A DNA stretch of 42,428 nucleotides from Sphaeroforma sirkka (GCA_001586965.3 LUCW03002451.1:1-42428), one strand, 5' to 3'; shown: positions 1 to 25,598, numbered from the stretch's first letter. Numbers and translations are program-made. The notes: generated by a model not told the origin, from the letters alone.

Positions 1-174
1 TTGTGTACAAATAAGGTCCATCCTGAATGATCTGGTTGTCAGTAGACCTTAAATGAACTCAGTATAAATCTGTTTTTAATGAAATATTTGACCCCAGATA
101 TGTGCCTGGACATTCTTTAAAACAGTGGCTGCAAATGGGTACATATTCCCAGTATCTCTTCTTTTCGCACGCTT

Positions 175-3482
<3,308 letters not shown>

Positions 3483-3533
3483 CTGTTGGGGTGTTTTAGA
3501 AGGACAACCACGCTGCGTTGAAGGATCAATTAC

Positions 3534-3539
3534 AATAAA
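3534..3539 (+). terminator. Candidate poly(A) signal AATAAA of the Mrr-like gene
   Basis: AATAAA lies 52 nt after the proposed stop codon, similar to the 54-69 nt spacing of the candidate signals of the NOL10 and cupin-DUF952 genes. It supports ending the gene at 3482. Confidence 0.5.
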
Positions 3540-4599
3540 CTACGCTTTTTTTATTTAGACATAAACACTCGTACTCTTTCGCCGTCCGAATGTCGACAGG
3601 TTAGCGAAATACACGATATCGTCAGTATACACACACAATGCATCACTGAGGACTCTGCTACCTACAATAACGATTGGCACAAAGTAAGTCTACTCATACA
3701 ATTGTCTCTGTATTGCGCTGCGTCCTCGCAGTGTTATGTATGTATGCCTCCATGTATATACCTATTCTATATGTATGTATTTATATATATTCATACATAC
3801 AAAGGTATGCACATCCCTGTAATTGTCCATTTGGTTGGTCTTCAATATGTCATGGACTATAAACCATATGTTCGTTGTATCAACGTCGCCATAAAAATTT
3901 AAGATTGCTTGACCATTAGATGAATGTTATCTTGGCTCAAGTGTAAAATTCAAATCATGATTTGACAAATATAACGAGCGAAAGGGCTTTCTCACATATA
4001 ATATACAATACAGGCACGGGGTGATAGACCATACAAGGGTACGAATACCAGTTATATTGCACCGATCGCGAGAGAATGGGATGGTTACGATCAAGGGAAA
4101 GTATCTCCCACAGCGCTGTGATGGATAAAATTAATCCAGATTGACTATAACATACGGGACCTACATAAAGCTAACGGAAATGGCAGTATGGAAGGATATA
4201 TTTCCATGTACACAGTAGATGCATAAGAACCAGGAACACGCCTTTTGAGGTCTAGCGAACGCTACCTTGGGAGAGGCTAGACTATTTTTCATCAGAACTT
4301 TTGGACCAAAATATTTACAAAGCAACGTAGTTAGGAGGTCACGAGTGCATGGAGGGTAGGCCAATAGTATTTAGTATTGCTGCACTGCATTATGAAAAAT
4401 GATCTCTTTATGAAGTTCCCGCACTTTCACTGAACCGATCTCGAATAAACTTCCGCTTGAGATAATCAACTCACCACAACTCGGACACTAAATGATCTAT
4501 AGCTGGCGAGAAAGAGAGTCAGAACTCTTTCGAGGGTTTCCCATTCTATGTCTAATGTGTTGTGTGTGGATGCTCTGGATAGTGAAGTGTGATGATGAG
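3540..4599. other. Intergenic sequence with no recognised gene
   Basis: No conserved reading frame seen. It holds short TA-rich stretches, an open stretch at 3559-3683 preceded by an acceptor-like TTATTTAG and followed by GTAAGT (a possible alternative exon of the upstream gene), and a second AATAAA near 4443. Confidence 0.5.
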
Positions 4600-6360
4600 T
4601 GTACACAGCCCTCAAAAGCAATATAAATTAAATACATGAGTGACGAGGCAGCTGTGGTTTCTGTTTGTGGTTTGAGTGGTACAGAATCTGGTTTCTGTTA
4701 TTTGACTCTTTCTCCTTCCCTCCCCTCTGCCCCACATCATGTAAAAAAAAAGGATGTATTTTGTAACATTTCTTTTTTTGTTTGATAAACGCATAGCCTT
4801 CTACCTTCTGAGAACTGAACAATAAACGTTAAAAAAATCAGAAGGCTATGGCATATTTATAAAATAAAAAATTTACCTTTGTGTTCAATTTTATATATAC
4901 ACATTTTGTTTTTTAAAAATTTATACATCTTTAGAAGACTCAACATTTTTCAAAATCAAAGAGAAGTATTCAAACAAAAAAAAAATACATAATACAGGGC
5001 TTGGGGGCTGAGGCCCTACTACTACTAGAGTTCACTACATAGTACATACTCAACTACTCTTGTAGAGTAGAGAAAATCAGCCGATACTGTAGTAGCAGCG
5101 AGTAGTAGAGGCTGGACTGCCGGAGGCTGTTGTCAGTTAGTGAGGGGCTAGAGACTAGAGAGCCAACAAGGCGAGTGGCCGGAGTGGGGTTACTTTGTTT
5201 TTGAAAACTATAGTAGTTGTTTTTTTCGAAACAAAATCATTTTTTCTGGAAGGCGGCTAGAGAGACTTTAGTAGAGAGAAAGAGTAGAGTATAAACAAAG
5301 AGTAAAACAAATGTGTTTTTTCCAAAAAGTATTATGAATTGGTGAATGGAGAGTTGGTAAATATCTTAGTGGTGAGTGGTGACTGAAAACTAAGAGTACA
5401 GTACACACTAAATACATAGTTGTTGTACATAAATACATACTGACCAAAAAGTAAATATTGTGAGATTGACAGACTGTGTATGTACTGTCTATACAATTGT
5501 ATAGTCTGGGACTCTGGGTCTGACACTGATGACTGATGAGTCTCTCGCTCTCTGCTATCTTATTTTTAAAAGACACTCGACTGACTCGAGTCTGAGCCTC
5601 TGCGGCTCAGTCTTTATTTTTTTAAAACGGGTTTGGATTTATGTTCGGAATATTTTTTTTTGGGTGAACCTGTCTTTAACTGTGTCCAAAAGATGAATTT
5701 TCGGACTATTTCATTAATTTGGACAAAATTGGTTTACGTACTAACCAATCACAAAGCTTGTGAAGTTGAACACATTTCCTAAATTCCAGTACGTATTTAA
5801 ACCGCAAAGTGAGTTCACGTAGAAAAAATCTGAATCCCGTAAATCCAATCCGAACGTAAATTGTTTTATTTTAAAACAAAAGGTACGATGCCCTCGAAAG
5901 TTTGCCCTCGTTCGGATGTATATTCAGATTTGAAATTTTAAAATTAGCCTCCACCCATTGCTATAGAGAAAATCCGAACATAAATCCAAACTCGTTTTTG
6001 ACAGGGCCTTAGTCTCTGTCTCTCTGACAGTTCATTTTTTTTTTTAAATACACCGATTCGCTGACTCACCGACGTTAATTGTTGTTGGTTTTTTATTGAA
6101 TCATGATCGTTTCTGATTTCACAGTTCACAACTTCACACTCACAACTCACCAGAGTCACAGATCACATGACTCAGTTTGTGTTCGGATAACAAGATTATT
6201 TAAAAAAAAATGTTTTTTTAAAATAATAATATTTTTGTTTAAAAAAAATACCTCAACAGAATTATTTTTTAAAACAAAATTGAAGGCTATGGGGCTACTA
6301 TATTATGTTTGTTTTAGTAAAACTTAAAAAACGCATCCCTCTTCAATTTTTAAAGAGCGA
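4600..6360. repeat. A/T-homopolymer-rich repeat block, unclassified
   Basis: The texture changes sharply here: many runs of 7-10 A or T, short palindromes and no long reading frame. A small hairpin has CATAGCCTTCT at 4792 facing AGAAGGCTATG at 4840. GGGCTGAGGCCC near 5012 and TTCAATTTTTAAAGAG near 6342 recur at 40.9-41.5 kb, the latter in reverse orientation, which suggests a dispersed repeat family. It contains the 375-bp MITE-like element listed separately. I could not identify any coding capacity. Confidence 0.45.
5624..5998. mobile_element. MITE-like element, 375 bp, 26-bp terminal inverted repeats
   Basis: The left end (5624-5649) reads AAAACGGGTTTGGATTTATG followed by TTCGGA, and the right end (5973-5998) is its reverse complement with one mismatch. 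Further copies of the TCCGAACRTAAAT motif occur inside, near 5850, and a GTTCGGAT variant near 5913, as in elements with subterminal repeats. There is no transposase frame, so it would be non-autonomous. Flanks are low complexity and no target-site duplication is convincing, so the superfamily is open. Confidence 0.65.
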
Positions 6361-7462
6361 AACAAATGAACAAACACAACCCCCCCCCAAAAAATGCCAC
6401 TAGGAAACGAAGATAAATTTGGAATTAGTTTTAGAAATATTGTATTCTGTTGTATGCTCGTTAGAATATAATTGGCTAGAATGTTAAAATCTTGTTTTTT
6501 TAAAGCAATTTTGAATTTAGAGTCTATGTCGATACTCCTTCAGCTAGCTTCGCATAATGAGGCAGTTATTTTAAAATTCTCGGAGCGGGTTTAGTTAAAG
6601 CCCAATTACATACATCATACATCACAAAATATCAAACTTACACCAATCCCAGAATTGTGGTTACATGCGTGGAGCCTGCTTTTACTATAATTTATTAATT
6701 TCACTTTTGGACAGGTCGTTTTCAATTTTGTATTTTCAATTTATATTTTTGGACTGTTCTACTGAAGTATGACTGTTTCACCATATAATTTCTAATTGAA
6801 GTTAGTATTTAAAAAAAAAAAGCCTTTTTAATTCTGGAATTATAAATATAAATATGTCATATATTCGGGGTTAACAAATAGATCGAAGGTTTCAAATTTT
6901 CATCAGTGATTTTTTTTCTGTAATATTCGAAGGATTTTAACCCGCATATTTTTTTTTTGGAATGAAGAAAGTGTGGATTCTACGTGTCATCGCTTCCAAT
7001 AGAGTTTTCAGAATTCAACAGTATATGCATTGCGAACCTCACCTAAATAGCGCATGCTATGGCTACAAACAGACAACACTCTAGCTGTTTACCGTCGTGT
7101 GCATTTACATACACAATCCTCACATCACACACACAACACATACGTGCTTGTCTCCCGCTATATCAGTATATCGTGATCGTTGATACCGAAACCGAGACGG
7201 ACACAAAAAATATAATAACCTGTAATTGTGCTGCATTCTCCGCGATTTCACATTGCACGAGTTTTGACACCTGAAGCACTGTCAATTTTTACATACAATA
7301 CATACACTTATAAAAATTATCACCACGGTATATACACAGTCGCTATATATACAAAGAATACAAACAGAAGCAAATACACGACCGTCAGGGGTTCCTTCGG
7401 GTTCTACCGTAGATCAAACACTCCGTCTCTGTCAGCGATCTAATTTTGACTAGTCTATAAAA
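6361..7462. other. A/T-rich spacer and 5' flank of the membrane-protein gene
   Basis: No conserved coding sequence. The first 650 bp are A/T-rich with homopolymer runs; from about 7000 base composition becomes more balanced, fitting a promoter and 5' UTR. A TATAAAA sits at 7456, only a few bases before the start codon, too close to act as TATA box for this start. Confidence 0.4.
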
Positions 7463-10400
7463 ATGCGCCAAAGCTATCTTGTGAGCGCATTGGCGCTTTT
7501 GGCGTCTGCACACAATGTATATGCAGGGTCATCTGTGCTTGAGAGACACATTAGACAGGTATGTGCTGCATGTAGTGGCGTGTGTATGGTGTCGTTGCAA
7601 CTCATGTAGTACTATGGCCGAGGGTGAGACGTGAGTCAGGTTGCATCAGTCTAGTGTTTATCAATTAGAATAGTTATATTACATGGGACGCTAAATAATG
7701 ATGATTGGAATTGTGGCGAGTATATATAGTTGTAGACCAGAGTGGACGCACTGTATGTACGTTTATCTTGTGAAGATATTACGAAGTGCGTGTCTGAGTG
7801 CTATTACTGGTCTTTCTCATTTATTGGTAGTTGTTTCCCAAAACGATGCATGCTCTTTCGCGGACATGTAAAGTGAATCAGTTTAACCATCTTTGATGTC
7901 TATTTAGTAGATGTGTTTAAAATTCAATCTCACCCAACCTGGTGAGATTTGACAGCTCTTTGCATTTCTTATTTGGAAGATGTACGTACATGTTCCTGTA
8001 CTGCAAGTGCGAGTGTTTGTGTGATATTATCATCTATGTTTCTAATTGCCGTATTGACTTCGTTTTTGGGATTTTGTGTCTACGATAGGTTCTACAGTAG
8101 TTGTTGCCTCAATTTGTCTAATTTGTATATGTCCACCTCCCTGTGTGCAACTAGCAACAATGCTATTCGAATATACCTAAGTTATATATGACTTGGTTAT
8201 TGAAGTGAAATATTTTATGCCTGCATAGTCATAATGCCACAAGTATCAGTGTCAAATTACGGCAGTCTCGTTTCGAGAAAGGATATAAACGAAATCTTAA
8301 ACTTTGCTTGTTCTGTGTCTACAGGAACTAGTCGAAGAACCGGCGGAAGAACCCGTAGTCATAGCAGTAGCAGTTGGAGATTTAGAGGAGGCTATATACA
8401 GTGCACCTGAGGGTGCCACATTAGTACTAGCACCCGGTATACATATAGTAGAGTCAACAATAGCTATTATTAATACAATTACGATTATGGGCGGGGGTGA
8501 CAATTCAACGGATACAATCATTTCCTCGGCGGTAACGAACGTATTCGCATCTTCAGACGCCGCAGTCGATCTAAAATTAGAAGGAATCTACCTGGAGGGA
8601 GAAAATGGTCGGTGCGCACTGAACAATCCGGTTGCGACCGCCACGGATTTCAACGTGGGTGTTATAGTACCCGCTGTCAGTCTCGCAGACAATAAGATGT
8701 TTTTTTGGAGTTAGACCTAGGTGCCGTGTACGCAGGACGTGTCCTGGATGACATCCACGTGCAGAGCTGTGGTATCATGGACAATATGGTGGGCAATACC
8801 GAGAACAACGCTGTAGAAGGTATCAGCGACTATAACATGTACATCACCAATGCCTGCCGCATGAAAGCGTCTATGAACGTGCTTGTGAGTCGATTCGGTG
8901 ATTGTAACTTCGGCATCACTGAGACGCCTACCGCCACGCAGTACAGGGCGGCCGTGAAGGCGTACTATTCGGAGGAAGTTCGGTACGATACCCCCGGCGA
9001 GGTCTTAGACTACCCCGTGGAGCGCAATGGTGAAGCTATGACTATTGTCTCAGCGACCGTCTCCACACTGTCCGTGACCCAAATGGGCATCAGCACACTC
9101 CCCGAGTATTCCCTGCGTGAGGGTGCGATGGATACGTTTGGTATCTCGTCCGTTGAAGATCAATCGTTCGAAGTCATTGGTCTGATCGACAATCTCGATG
9201 TCCCCACACGTGCCGAGTTGATGGAAGGAGGTGCTCAGGTGTCCAAACTCCAGGTACAGCTGTACGTACCTGGACCCTGCTACATTCCCTCTGGGTCTAC
9301 TGGTACTACCGAGCTGGTGGGTGAATCCAAGGGATTGCCGGGTATGTTGTTGCGTTGTTTTTGTGGTGATATTTCTTTGCTTGTTTGTACTGTATTGGTT
9401 CTATATTAAGGAGGAATTTCTACGGCTGATTTTTTTTTTACACCTGGTTCAGTATTGAAAATAATAGTTTAGGTACGTATCCGGAATGCATAGACACATG
9501 GGCTGGGGTTGATCTGACTGCATACTATTTCTTTTCTCTTTTATAGATCAAGGTGCCGGTAGTTGCGCGGGGCGTGCCGTGGATCTAACCAAGTCTTCGA
9601 GTAGCGTTGCCAATGGAACCGCTTTCCTAGACATCCAATTATTGGACAGCAATAACGAGGTGACTGTCGTAAAAACAGACAACAACGGAGACTTCGTCTT
9701 TGCGGATCTTGCTCTGGGTACCTACACCATCAAGCCCCCACTACAGTCTGGAGATACTGCCGCTTCTAAGCTTGAACTGGTTGCGGGTGGACCCGAGTCT
9801 ACGTGCCAGGTGTCCCAGGGCACCGCCACACACATCCCGGACTACTACTATAGTGGCGAGGCCAGTGTGGCCGGTATCTTGTACTACGGAGATGTGAGCC
9901 GCCGTGCTGGATACGTCACCGTATCACTGTACAAAGATGGCGAAGAGATTGAGACTACCAACACGGATGATCGTGGTGTGTATTCGTTCACCAATAAGAT
10001 CGATGGCACGTATGAGGTGGTGGTGCCCAAGACCCTTATGGACGGGAGCCCTATCGCTGGCTCTGATACTGAGCGCAAAGAGATTGCAATTGTCATTAAC
10101 GAAGTCAGTGCCGCCGTGAACTTCCAGTATGACGACGCTCCCGCACTGGCAAATGTGGGTCAGAACGCCACCTACAGCGGACAACTCAAGGTGATCAAAC
10201 AGGACGGGGCGGATGAGACGGACTATGTAGTGGACTTCCTGCCCAATACGGACCTGGCGTTGCTAGGCGACGGAATGACCGTGCCGATTGTCGCCACCAC
10301 GGATGCATCTGGCAATTTCTTGTTTGAGAATCTGGCCGGGGGTATGTATGTGATCACTCTGCCTTCAACTGCAGGCACCGGAGGCGAGTACTCACTCGTG

Positions 10401-13400
10401 GGTGGCCCCAGCTACGGTACACCCAACCGTGTGGTTGACCTGGCCTCGGGCGAAGTATATACCGAGCAAAACGCGTTTGTGTACTCGGATGCCACTCGCA
10501 TCTCTGGACGTGTGCTAGACCACAGCGGTCAGGGCGTGGAGGGTGTGGATATGCAAAGCGAGGCCAACAATGTCATTTCGAGTACTACTACCACTGTAGA
10601 TGGATTCTATTCCTTTAGCGACTTTGAGTCAGGTCTATCGGTCGTAAGCATTGTGGCGTACCCCGAGGGTATGGCGATTGCCAACGATGGAGACGCCACC
10701 CTGGACGGCCAGACTGGCAGTGTGGTATGTGCAATTGTTCTGTTGTTTTGATTATGGGTGTGTGAATGTACGCTGGGTGGTGTAGTACCTGTCATAAGGG
10801 TGCTTTTGCAGCTATATGTGGTTTACAGGAACAGGGCAGATACACACTTCCCATGGTTTGATTATTTATAGAAATCGTCAGTGTCGGTGGACGCTATCTC
10901 ACATTCATACAGTAAAACCCGTTTGAGCTACGAATACCTGCAACTGATACTAATCTCAATCCTTATTCTTTTGCAGGCTGATGGTTCCAATGCAGCGTAT
11001 CTTGAATTTGTCATCGCACCCACCAACTCTGTATCAGGACGTGCCGTCAGCACTATCGGCGGCGGAGGGGTACCGAACTTAGCCGTCGGGGTATGTTACA
11101 CTCTCTCAACCGTTAGTCAATAGATAGATGTCAGGATGGGGTTTTTTTGTGCGAGTTTCTATTCAACACTGAATAGGGGCTACTGTTTATCACGATATCA
11201 CACATTTTAGTAGTTCCCAGGGATTGAAGTGTATGCCCTGATAACCGCGGATTAAATCCTGACGCATTCTCTTTATTTCTATTCCGCTCCTATTCTGCAG
11301 CTTAAGGATAGCAGCGGCGCCGTTGTGGGCGCTGCGGTGACTGACGAATTCGGTGGGTACACCATCCCTATTCCTGCTGGTTCCTCGGGAGCTTTCATCG
11401 TTGCTGTCGCTGAGTACGTGCCCGACGCCTATGGTCTGGTGTCGGATGGCGATTCCACAACAGGGTTTGGCCATGACGGCTTAATCAATGTGGAGCTGGT
11501 GGAGAACGAAAACTTCTTGGTGCACAACGTCTTCTATGTGCCCTACGGCTACGCCGGACAGAGTCGCAAGGACAGCAACAACCAGATCAGCGGCTGTCTG
11601 AAGAAGTCCAACAACAACAAGGGCGTCAGTGGTGTGCAGGTGATCCTCAAGAACATGGCCGATGGGTCTGAGCGGGCCGCCTCCACTAATGGTCTGGGCC
11701 ACTTCACCTTTGACCGCGTGCGCATGGGCAGCTTCCAGGTGGTTGTGCCCGGCACTTCTGGCACAGCCGTTCTCACGCAGCAGCCGGGTACCAACGTGAA
11801 CGGTGCCGTGGACGTGACTATGGCAGGGGGCAACCTGCACGTCGGATACTTCGGATACACGGATGAACTCTCTGAGGAAGGTATCTATGCCGCCCCTATC
11901 CCCGGGGAATGGACACTTGTCAGCGAGCCATGCGAGGATCTGACCCAGGAGTACTGCCAGCAGACAGTCACCACCAACATCGCTGGATGCGATCTGACGC
12001 ACGCGTATATGATGACCAGCATCCCCGTCGAGTGTCCCTCGAACACGACCCAGGTGAACGGCACGCAGGTGACGTTCCACATTACCACGGCGAATATGTG
12101 CGAGAAGGAGGAGTTGTATATCAGTGCCGGGTTCATTCCTCAGGTGCGGTACACGCTGGAGGACTTCACCACCACCGCAGAAAGCTCGGACTTTGAGTTG
12201 GGCGGCACAGCCTACTACGAGATCAGCCTAGAGCCAACCAACACTGGGCTGTCTATCGCTGACGCCAGCGTGGTGGGCGTGACACGCACTACCACTGGTG
12301 ACTGTGACCGGTACGCGGCATGGGCGCCGCAGGAGGGTGACATGAGCACGGTCTACCAGGAGTTCAGTGCCAGTGAAGGGGAGTACCCACGTATCCGGGT
12401 CAGTGTGGGACTGAGTGGTCCAATGACCTGTGCAACGCCCAGTGTCCCGGCTGTGAACATGGCTGTGTACTGGACCGTTGCGGTCGAGTACGGCATGGCC
12501 GCGGCCGAGGGAGGCCGACGCCGACGCCGCACTATCAGCACGCGACAGACACCTCAGGGCGATGGTACCACATACTCGGAGGGTGATCGAGCGGAAAGCG
12601 AATTGGAGATTGCCTCAAGGGTCAGCTATTCACTGCAGGACTTGTTAGAGGAAGAATCGCGTATACACAAGGCTGAGAGCACTGGGGAGTCCGTTGAGGT
12701 CAACCAGTTCGAGGTACAGGCGGCTCTACATGCGGAGGAGAACAAACCCAAGGCAAACATCAATTCAGACTATATCATCATGTACTCGAGTATCCTGACT
12801 GGTCTGGCCATGCTAGTGTGCTGTGGCTTGTCGACGATCTTTGCGGTGGTGTACATGCGCATCCGCCGCAACAGGCTGTTGAAGGAGCGCGGACTGCCTT
12901 TGGATATGAAGATCAATGACATGGGTGGAGGTGCCTTTGCGCAATTCGAGGGCAAGAGGATGGCCCAGCACGCATCTTCGATGTACATGCACAACAATGC
13001 GGCGCGAACGTCAGCGGGCATGCACAGAGCTCCCCAGACCAATGACTCGCGTGTTATGCTGAATAGTAATGCGCACACGCACGACACCGATGAGGACAAT
13101 GTCAGCCACGAGGGCGTCACTGTCGCGCCTATCCACCCGCGCTTTATGAACAAGTCCGAGAAGGGCAGTAGTACGGCCAGGCTGGCGAACGATCCCATGG
13201 ACTACCAGAGTATCGATCTGCCTAAAAGCTTGCCGTTTGCGCCCGTATACCCCCCGTCCCAGGCGCAGAAGACCGGGGTCAGTGACACCAGCGACGACTC
13301 GGAGGACAACTTCTCCGACGCAGAGAGCGAGGTGGCGCGCACGTCGTCGTTTGCGGAGGACCACTTGGATGAGACCAGCAAGGCCCCAGAGCATGTGTCC

Positions 13401-13895
13401 ACGCCTGGGAAAGTTGGAGCCGAAACGCACCCAGAACCGTCACTGGACATCAGCAACAACGACGACGCGCCTATGTCATTCAACGTGCGCAAGTTCGGGG
13501 TTGGCATGTCCTCCAGCCAGGAAAGTTTGAACGTCACACCCCGCCCGGTGTCTGGGGCGCCTTTGCCATCTCAACGGCCCATCTCAACGGATCCCAATGC
13601 GTACGCGCAGAACGGCAACTATGGTTCTGATTCGCGTGCGTCGCTGTCTGGGGCCAAGTCACCGTTCTCGCCGCATGACTCGCCTGTGCAAGACGACGTG
13701 TCCTCGAGTGCCGGGGCACCGGCTGCGGGTACGATTATCATGTTGAAGAAAGACAGGAAGAGTTCGAAAAAGAGCACAAAGCGCAAGGGCGGTAAAGATA
13801 AGACTGGCACTGACTCGTCGAATGGAACTGGAACTGGAACTGACCTCGCATTCACCCCGTCGCCCAGACCGAGAGGGGCGGCCGATGCGATCTAA
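7463..13895 (+). CDS. Multidomain type I membrane protein: beta-helix-like region, CNA-B/SdrD-B-like repeats, TM, long tail
   Basis: Exons: 7463-7558, 8325-9341, 9547-10724, 10977-11090, 11301-13895; all introns start GTATGT and end AG, phases match, total about 1,666 residues. Residues 1-21 or so are a signal peptide (MRQSYLVSALALLASAHNVYA). Exon 2 resembles a right-handed beta-helix (GATLVLAPGIHIVES). About six prealbumin-like domains follow, with repeated T(D/N)xxGxYxF and GxYxVxxP patterns, starting near 9590, 9850, 10150, 10495, 11010 and 11570. A Cys-containing module (11900-12510) ends at RRRRR (12516-12530), then a linker, one TM helix (about 12774-12858) and a roughly 340-residue Ser-rich, basic-ended cytosolic tail. 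A surface, wall-binding or adhesion receptor is the likely role. Exon 2 has a one-base frame break at the 7-T run at 8700; both sides are clearly coding. Confidence 0.85.
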
Positions 13896-14320
13896 GTGAC
13901 TCTAGTTATGTTCATAGAGGAGGCGGTATATATGTATAGTGTAGGTAGGACGATACGTAGTCGTGGGAGCGTTGGTGGCTTTTAAGCTCATAACTTACTC
14001 GACCTTTAGTCGTGCTGGCGTTCCCGGATGCCGTTTGCTATTAGAAGCGCAATGTCATGGAAGAAGCAGTGAGAGCGACGATAGCAGTGTAGTACTTTTA
14101 TTACTATCTACCCTTGGAGAAGAATACAGCCTTGTCCTCGCTGTAAATTATTGAAATATAAACTGGTTTGGGATTTAAAGTATTATCTAATCATTGTCAT
14201 TAATTTGGAAACCGGTCTTGAGTTATCGTCGCTGCATATCGTTATTCGGGCGAGGTTTGACAGAATAGAAAATTTTGTGCAGAATATATATATATTTATT
14301 CATGATATCTACGAAACTTA

Positions 14321-15150
14321 ACCCATTCCAACATTTTACATCGCAAAATCATCACAAGTTTCCCCTGGCCATTCACAATAAATATACCATTTCAACAAAA
14401 TATAATCCATTTTATATTACATCAGTAGAACAACCATTCCAACACTAAAGAAACTATTCCAAAAGTATAGAAACCATTCCTACAATATATAATCCATTCC
14501 CACAACATTATTTAGCCTTACCATCAGTATATAGACCATTCCTACAATACATACACCATCCCAATTGAAAATTAACACCATTCCTACAGAATATTAACAA
14601 GTAACCGTATATAAACTACAGTATTTTAGATCATTCCTACAATATATGAACCACTCTCACAATACATACACCATTCCAATTGAATATTAACACCACATTC
14701 CTACAAAAAATAAACCAGTAACCGTATATAAACTATTTCAACGATATTTAAAGCATATAGACAATTCTTCCAATATATAAATCATTCCAACTCTGTATAA
14801 GCCATACCAAGAGTATATAATCCATTGCTACAATATATAAACCATTCCAGCAGTATATATAAAACCCTTCCTACAATATATATACCATTCCAACAGTATA
14901 GAAACTGTTCCTACAATACATGATCATTCCAGCACTATTTAAACCATTCCAACAATATGGAAACCATTACAACAGTGTATAACCATTCGCAATATACAAA
15001 CCATTTCAACACTACATACACTGTTCCTACAACTTATGAACCATTCCATAATTATATATCAACCATATCAACGAAATTGATAAACCAGTCCAACAGTATA
15101 TAAACCATTTCAATGATATATAAACCATTCTAACAGTATATGGTCCCCTA
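14321..15150. repeat. Degenerate ~20-bp minisatellite, about 40 units
   Basis: Variants of ACCATTCCAACAATATATAA repeat through the whole stretch with frequent small indels, between the 3' end of the membrane-protein gene and the 3' end of NOL10. Strong decay suggests an old array. The 13896-14320 segment before it is likely 3' UTR and flank, with nothing else visible. Confidence 0.85.
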
Positions 15151-15368
15151 CGCATGAGTTTGAGAGTTCGGAAACCCTCTTCTGAGTCTACTAGTAACAT
15201 TCCTAACAATATACTGATTCATAGCCAAAAAAATAACTTTATACAAATATCCGGTGAAGGCGTTTTGTCGGATCAATCATAAAAGTCCAAATTTATGTAT
15301 CACAATATACCTGGTTGTAGCAATACAACAGGCTTCAGCTGTGATCATACGTAATGTTCACACTAATT

Positions 15369-15374
15369 TTTATT
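15369..15374 (-). terminator. Candidate poly(A) signal of NOL10
   Basis: TTTATT on the plus strand is AATAAA for NOL10, 69 nt beyond its stop codon. Confidence 0.5.
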
Positions 15375-15442
15375 TTATATTCTATTCCATCACAAATGCT
15401 TGATTGCAATGTAACAAACTTAAGCTGTGATCATAGTTGTAC

Positions 15443-25046
<9,604 letters not shown>

Positions 25047-25181
25047 CTTGATATTTGTATTTTGGGATTGATGTACTAGTGATTTGTGTGCGTACAAGCA
25101 CTATCTATATGTATGGTGGCTGTCAATCCTTAGTATTGATGTATATCTATATATATATAACAATATGTGTGTATTTATATA

Positions 25182-25185
<4 letters not shown>

Positions 25186-25268
<83 letters not shown>
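25186..25268. repeat. (TA)n microsatellite upstream of NOL10
   Basis: Uninterrupted TA tract about 140 bp upstream of the NOL10 start codon, so inside its promoter or 5' UTR. Confidence 0.95.
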
Positions 25269-25274
<6 letters not shown>

Positions 25275-25590
25275 TTGTGTGTATGTATATATATGTATGT
25301 ATAGATTTAAAACCAACTAGAGTAACCACGGGGAGATCGTCCTATACTTCTACAAAGACTGCAACCTTGCCCTGTGCTGTATGCTGTCCTGAGAGCTGAT
25401 ACAAGAGATTATGAATCCCAGCTATGTATGTATTTTGTACACGTGCATTGCTTTTCATGTCGTAAAATCACCCTATGACCTAAAAGTTTTGGCGGGGCAG
25501 CCCATACCAAAGGATATTGAATATTGTATCAATATTTACGACAGGAAATTAGGTGCTTGTGTCGTAAACTACAGTTAGTTTGATGATGAC

Positions 25591-25598
25591 GCGCCAAA
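25591..25598 (-). promoter_or_regulatory. E2F-like site upstream of NOL10
   Basis: GCGCCAAA (TTTGGCGC on the NOL10 strand) matches the E2F/DP consensus and lies about 545 bp upstream of the NOL10 start. A single match can be chance. Confidence 0.3.

Noticed and set aside
3559-3902. Possible further exons of the Mrr-like gene (10-nt microexon plus 3559-3683, or on to a stop at 3902)
   Set aside because: The phases can be made to fit, but the peptide shows no family similarity, part of it is low complexity, and an AATAAA already follows the shorter ending.
5268-5576. Minus-strand open frame of about 100 codons in the A/T-rich block
   Set aside because: Composition follows the surrounding low-complexity repeat; no start context, splice signal or recognisable motif.
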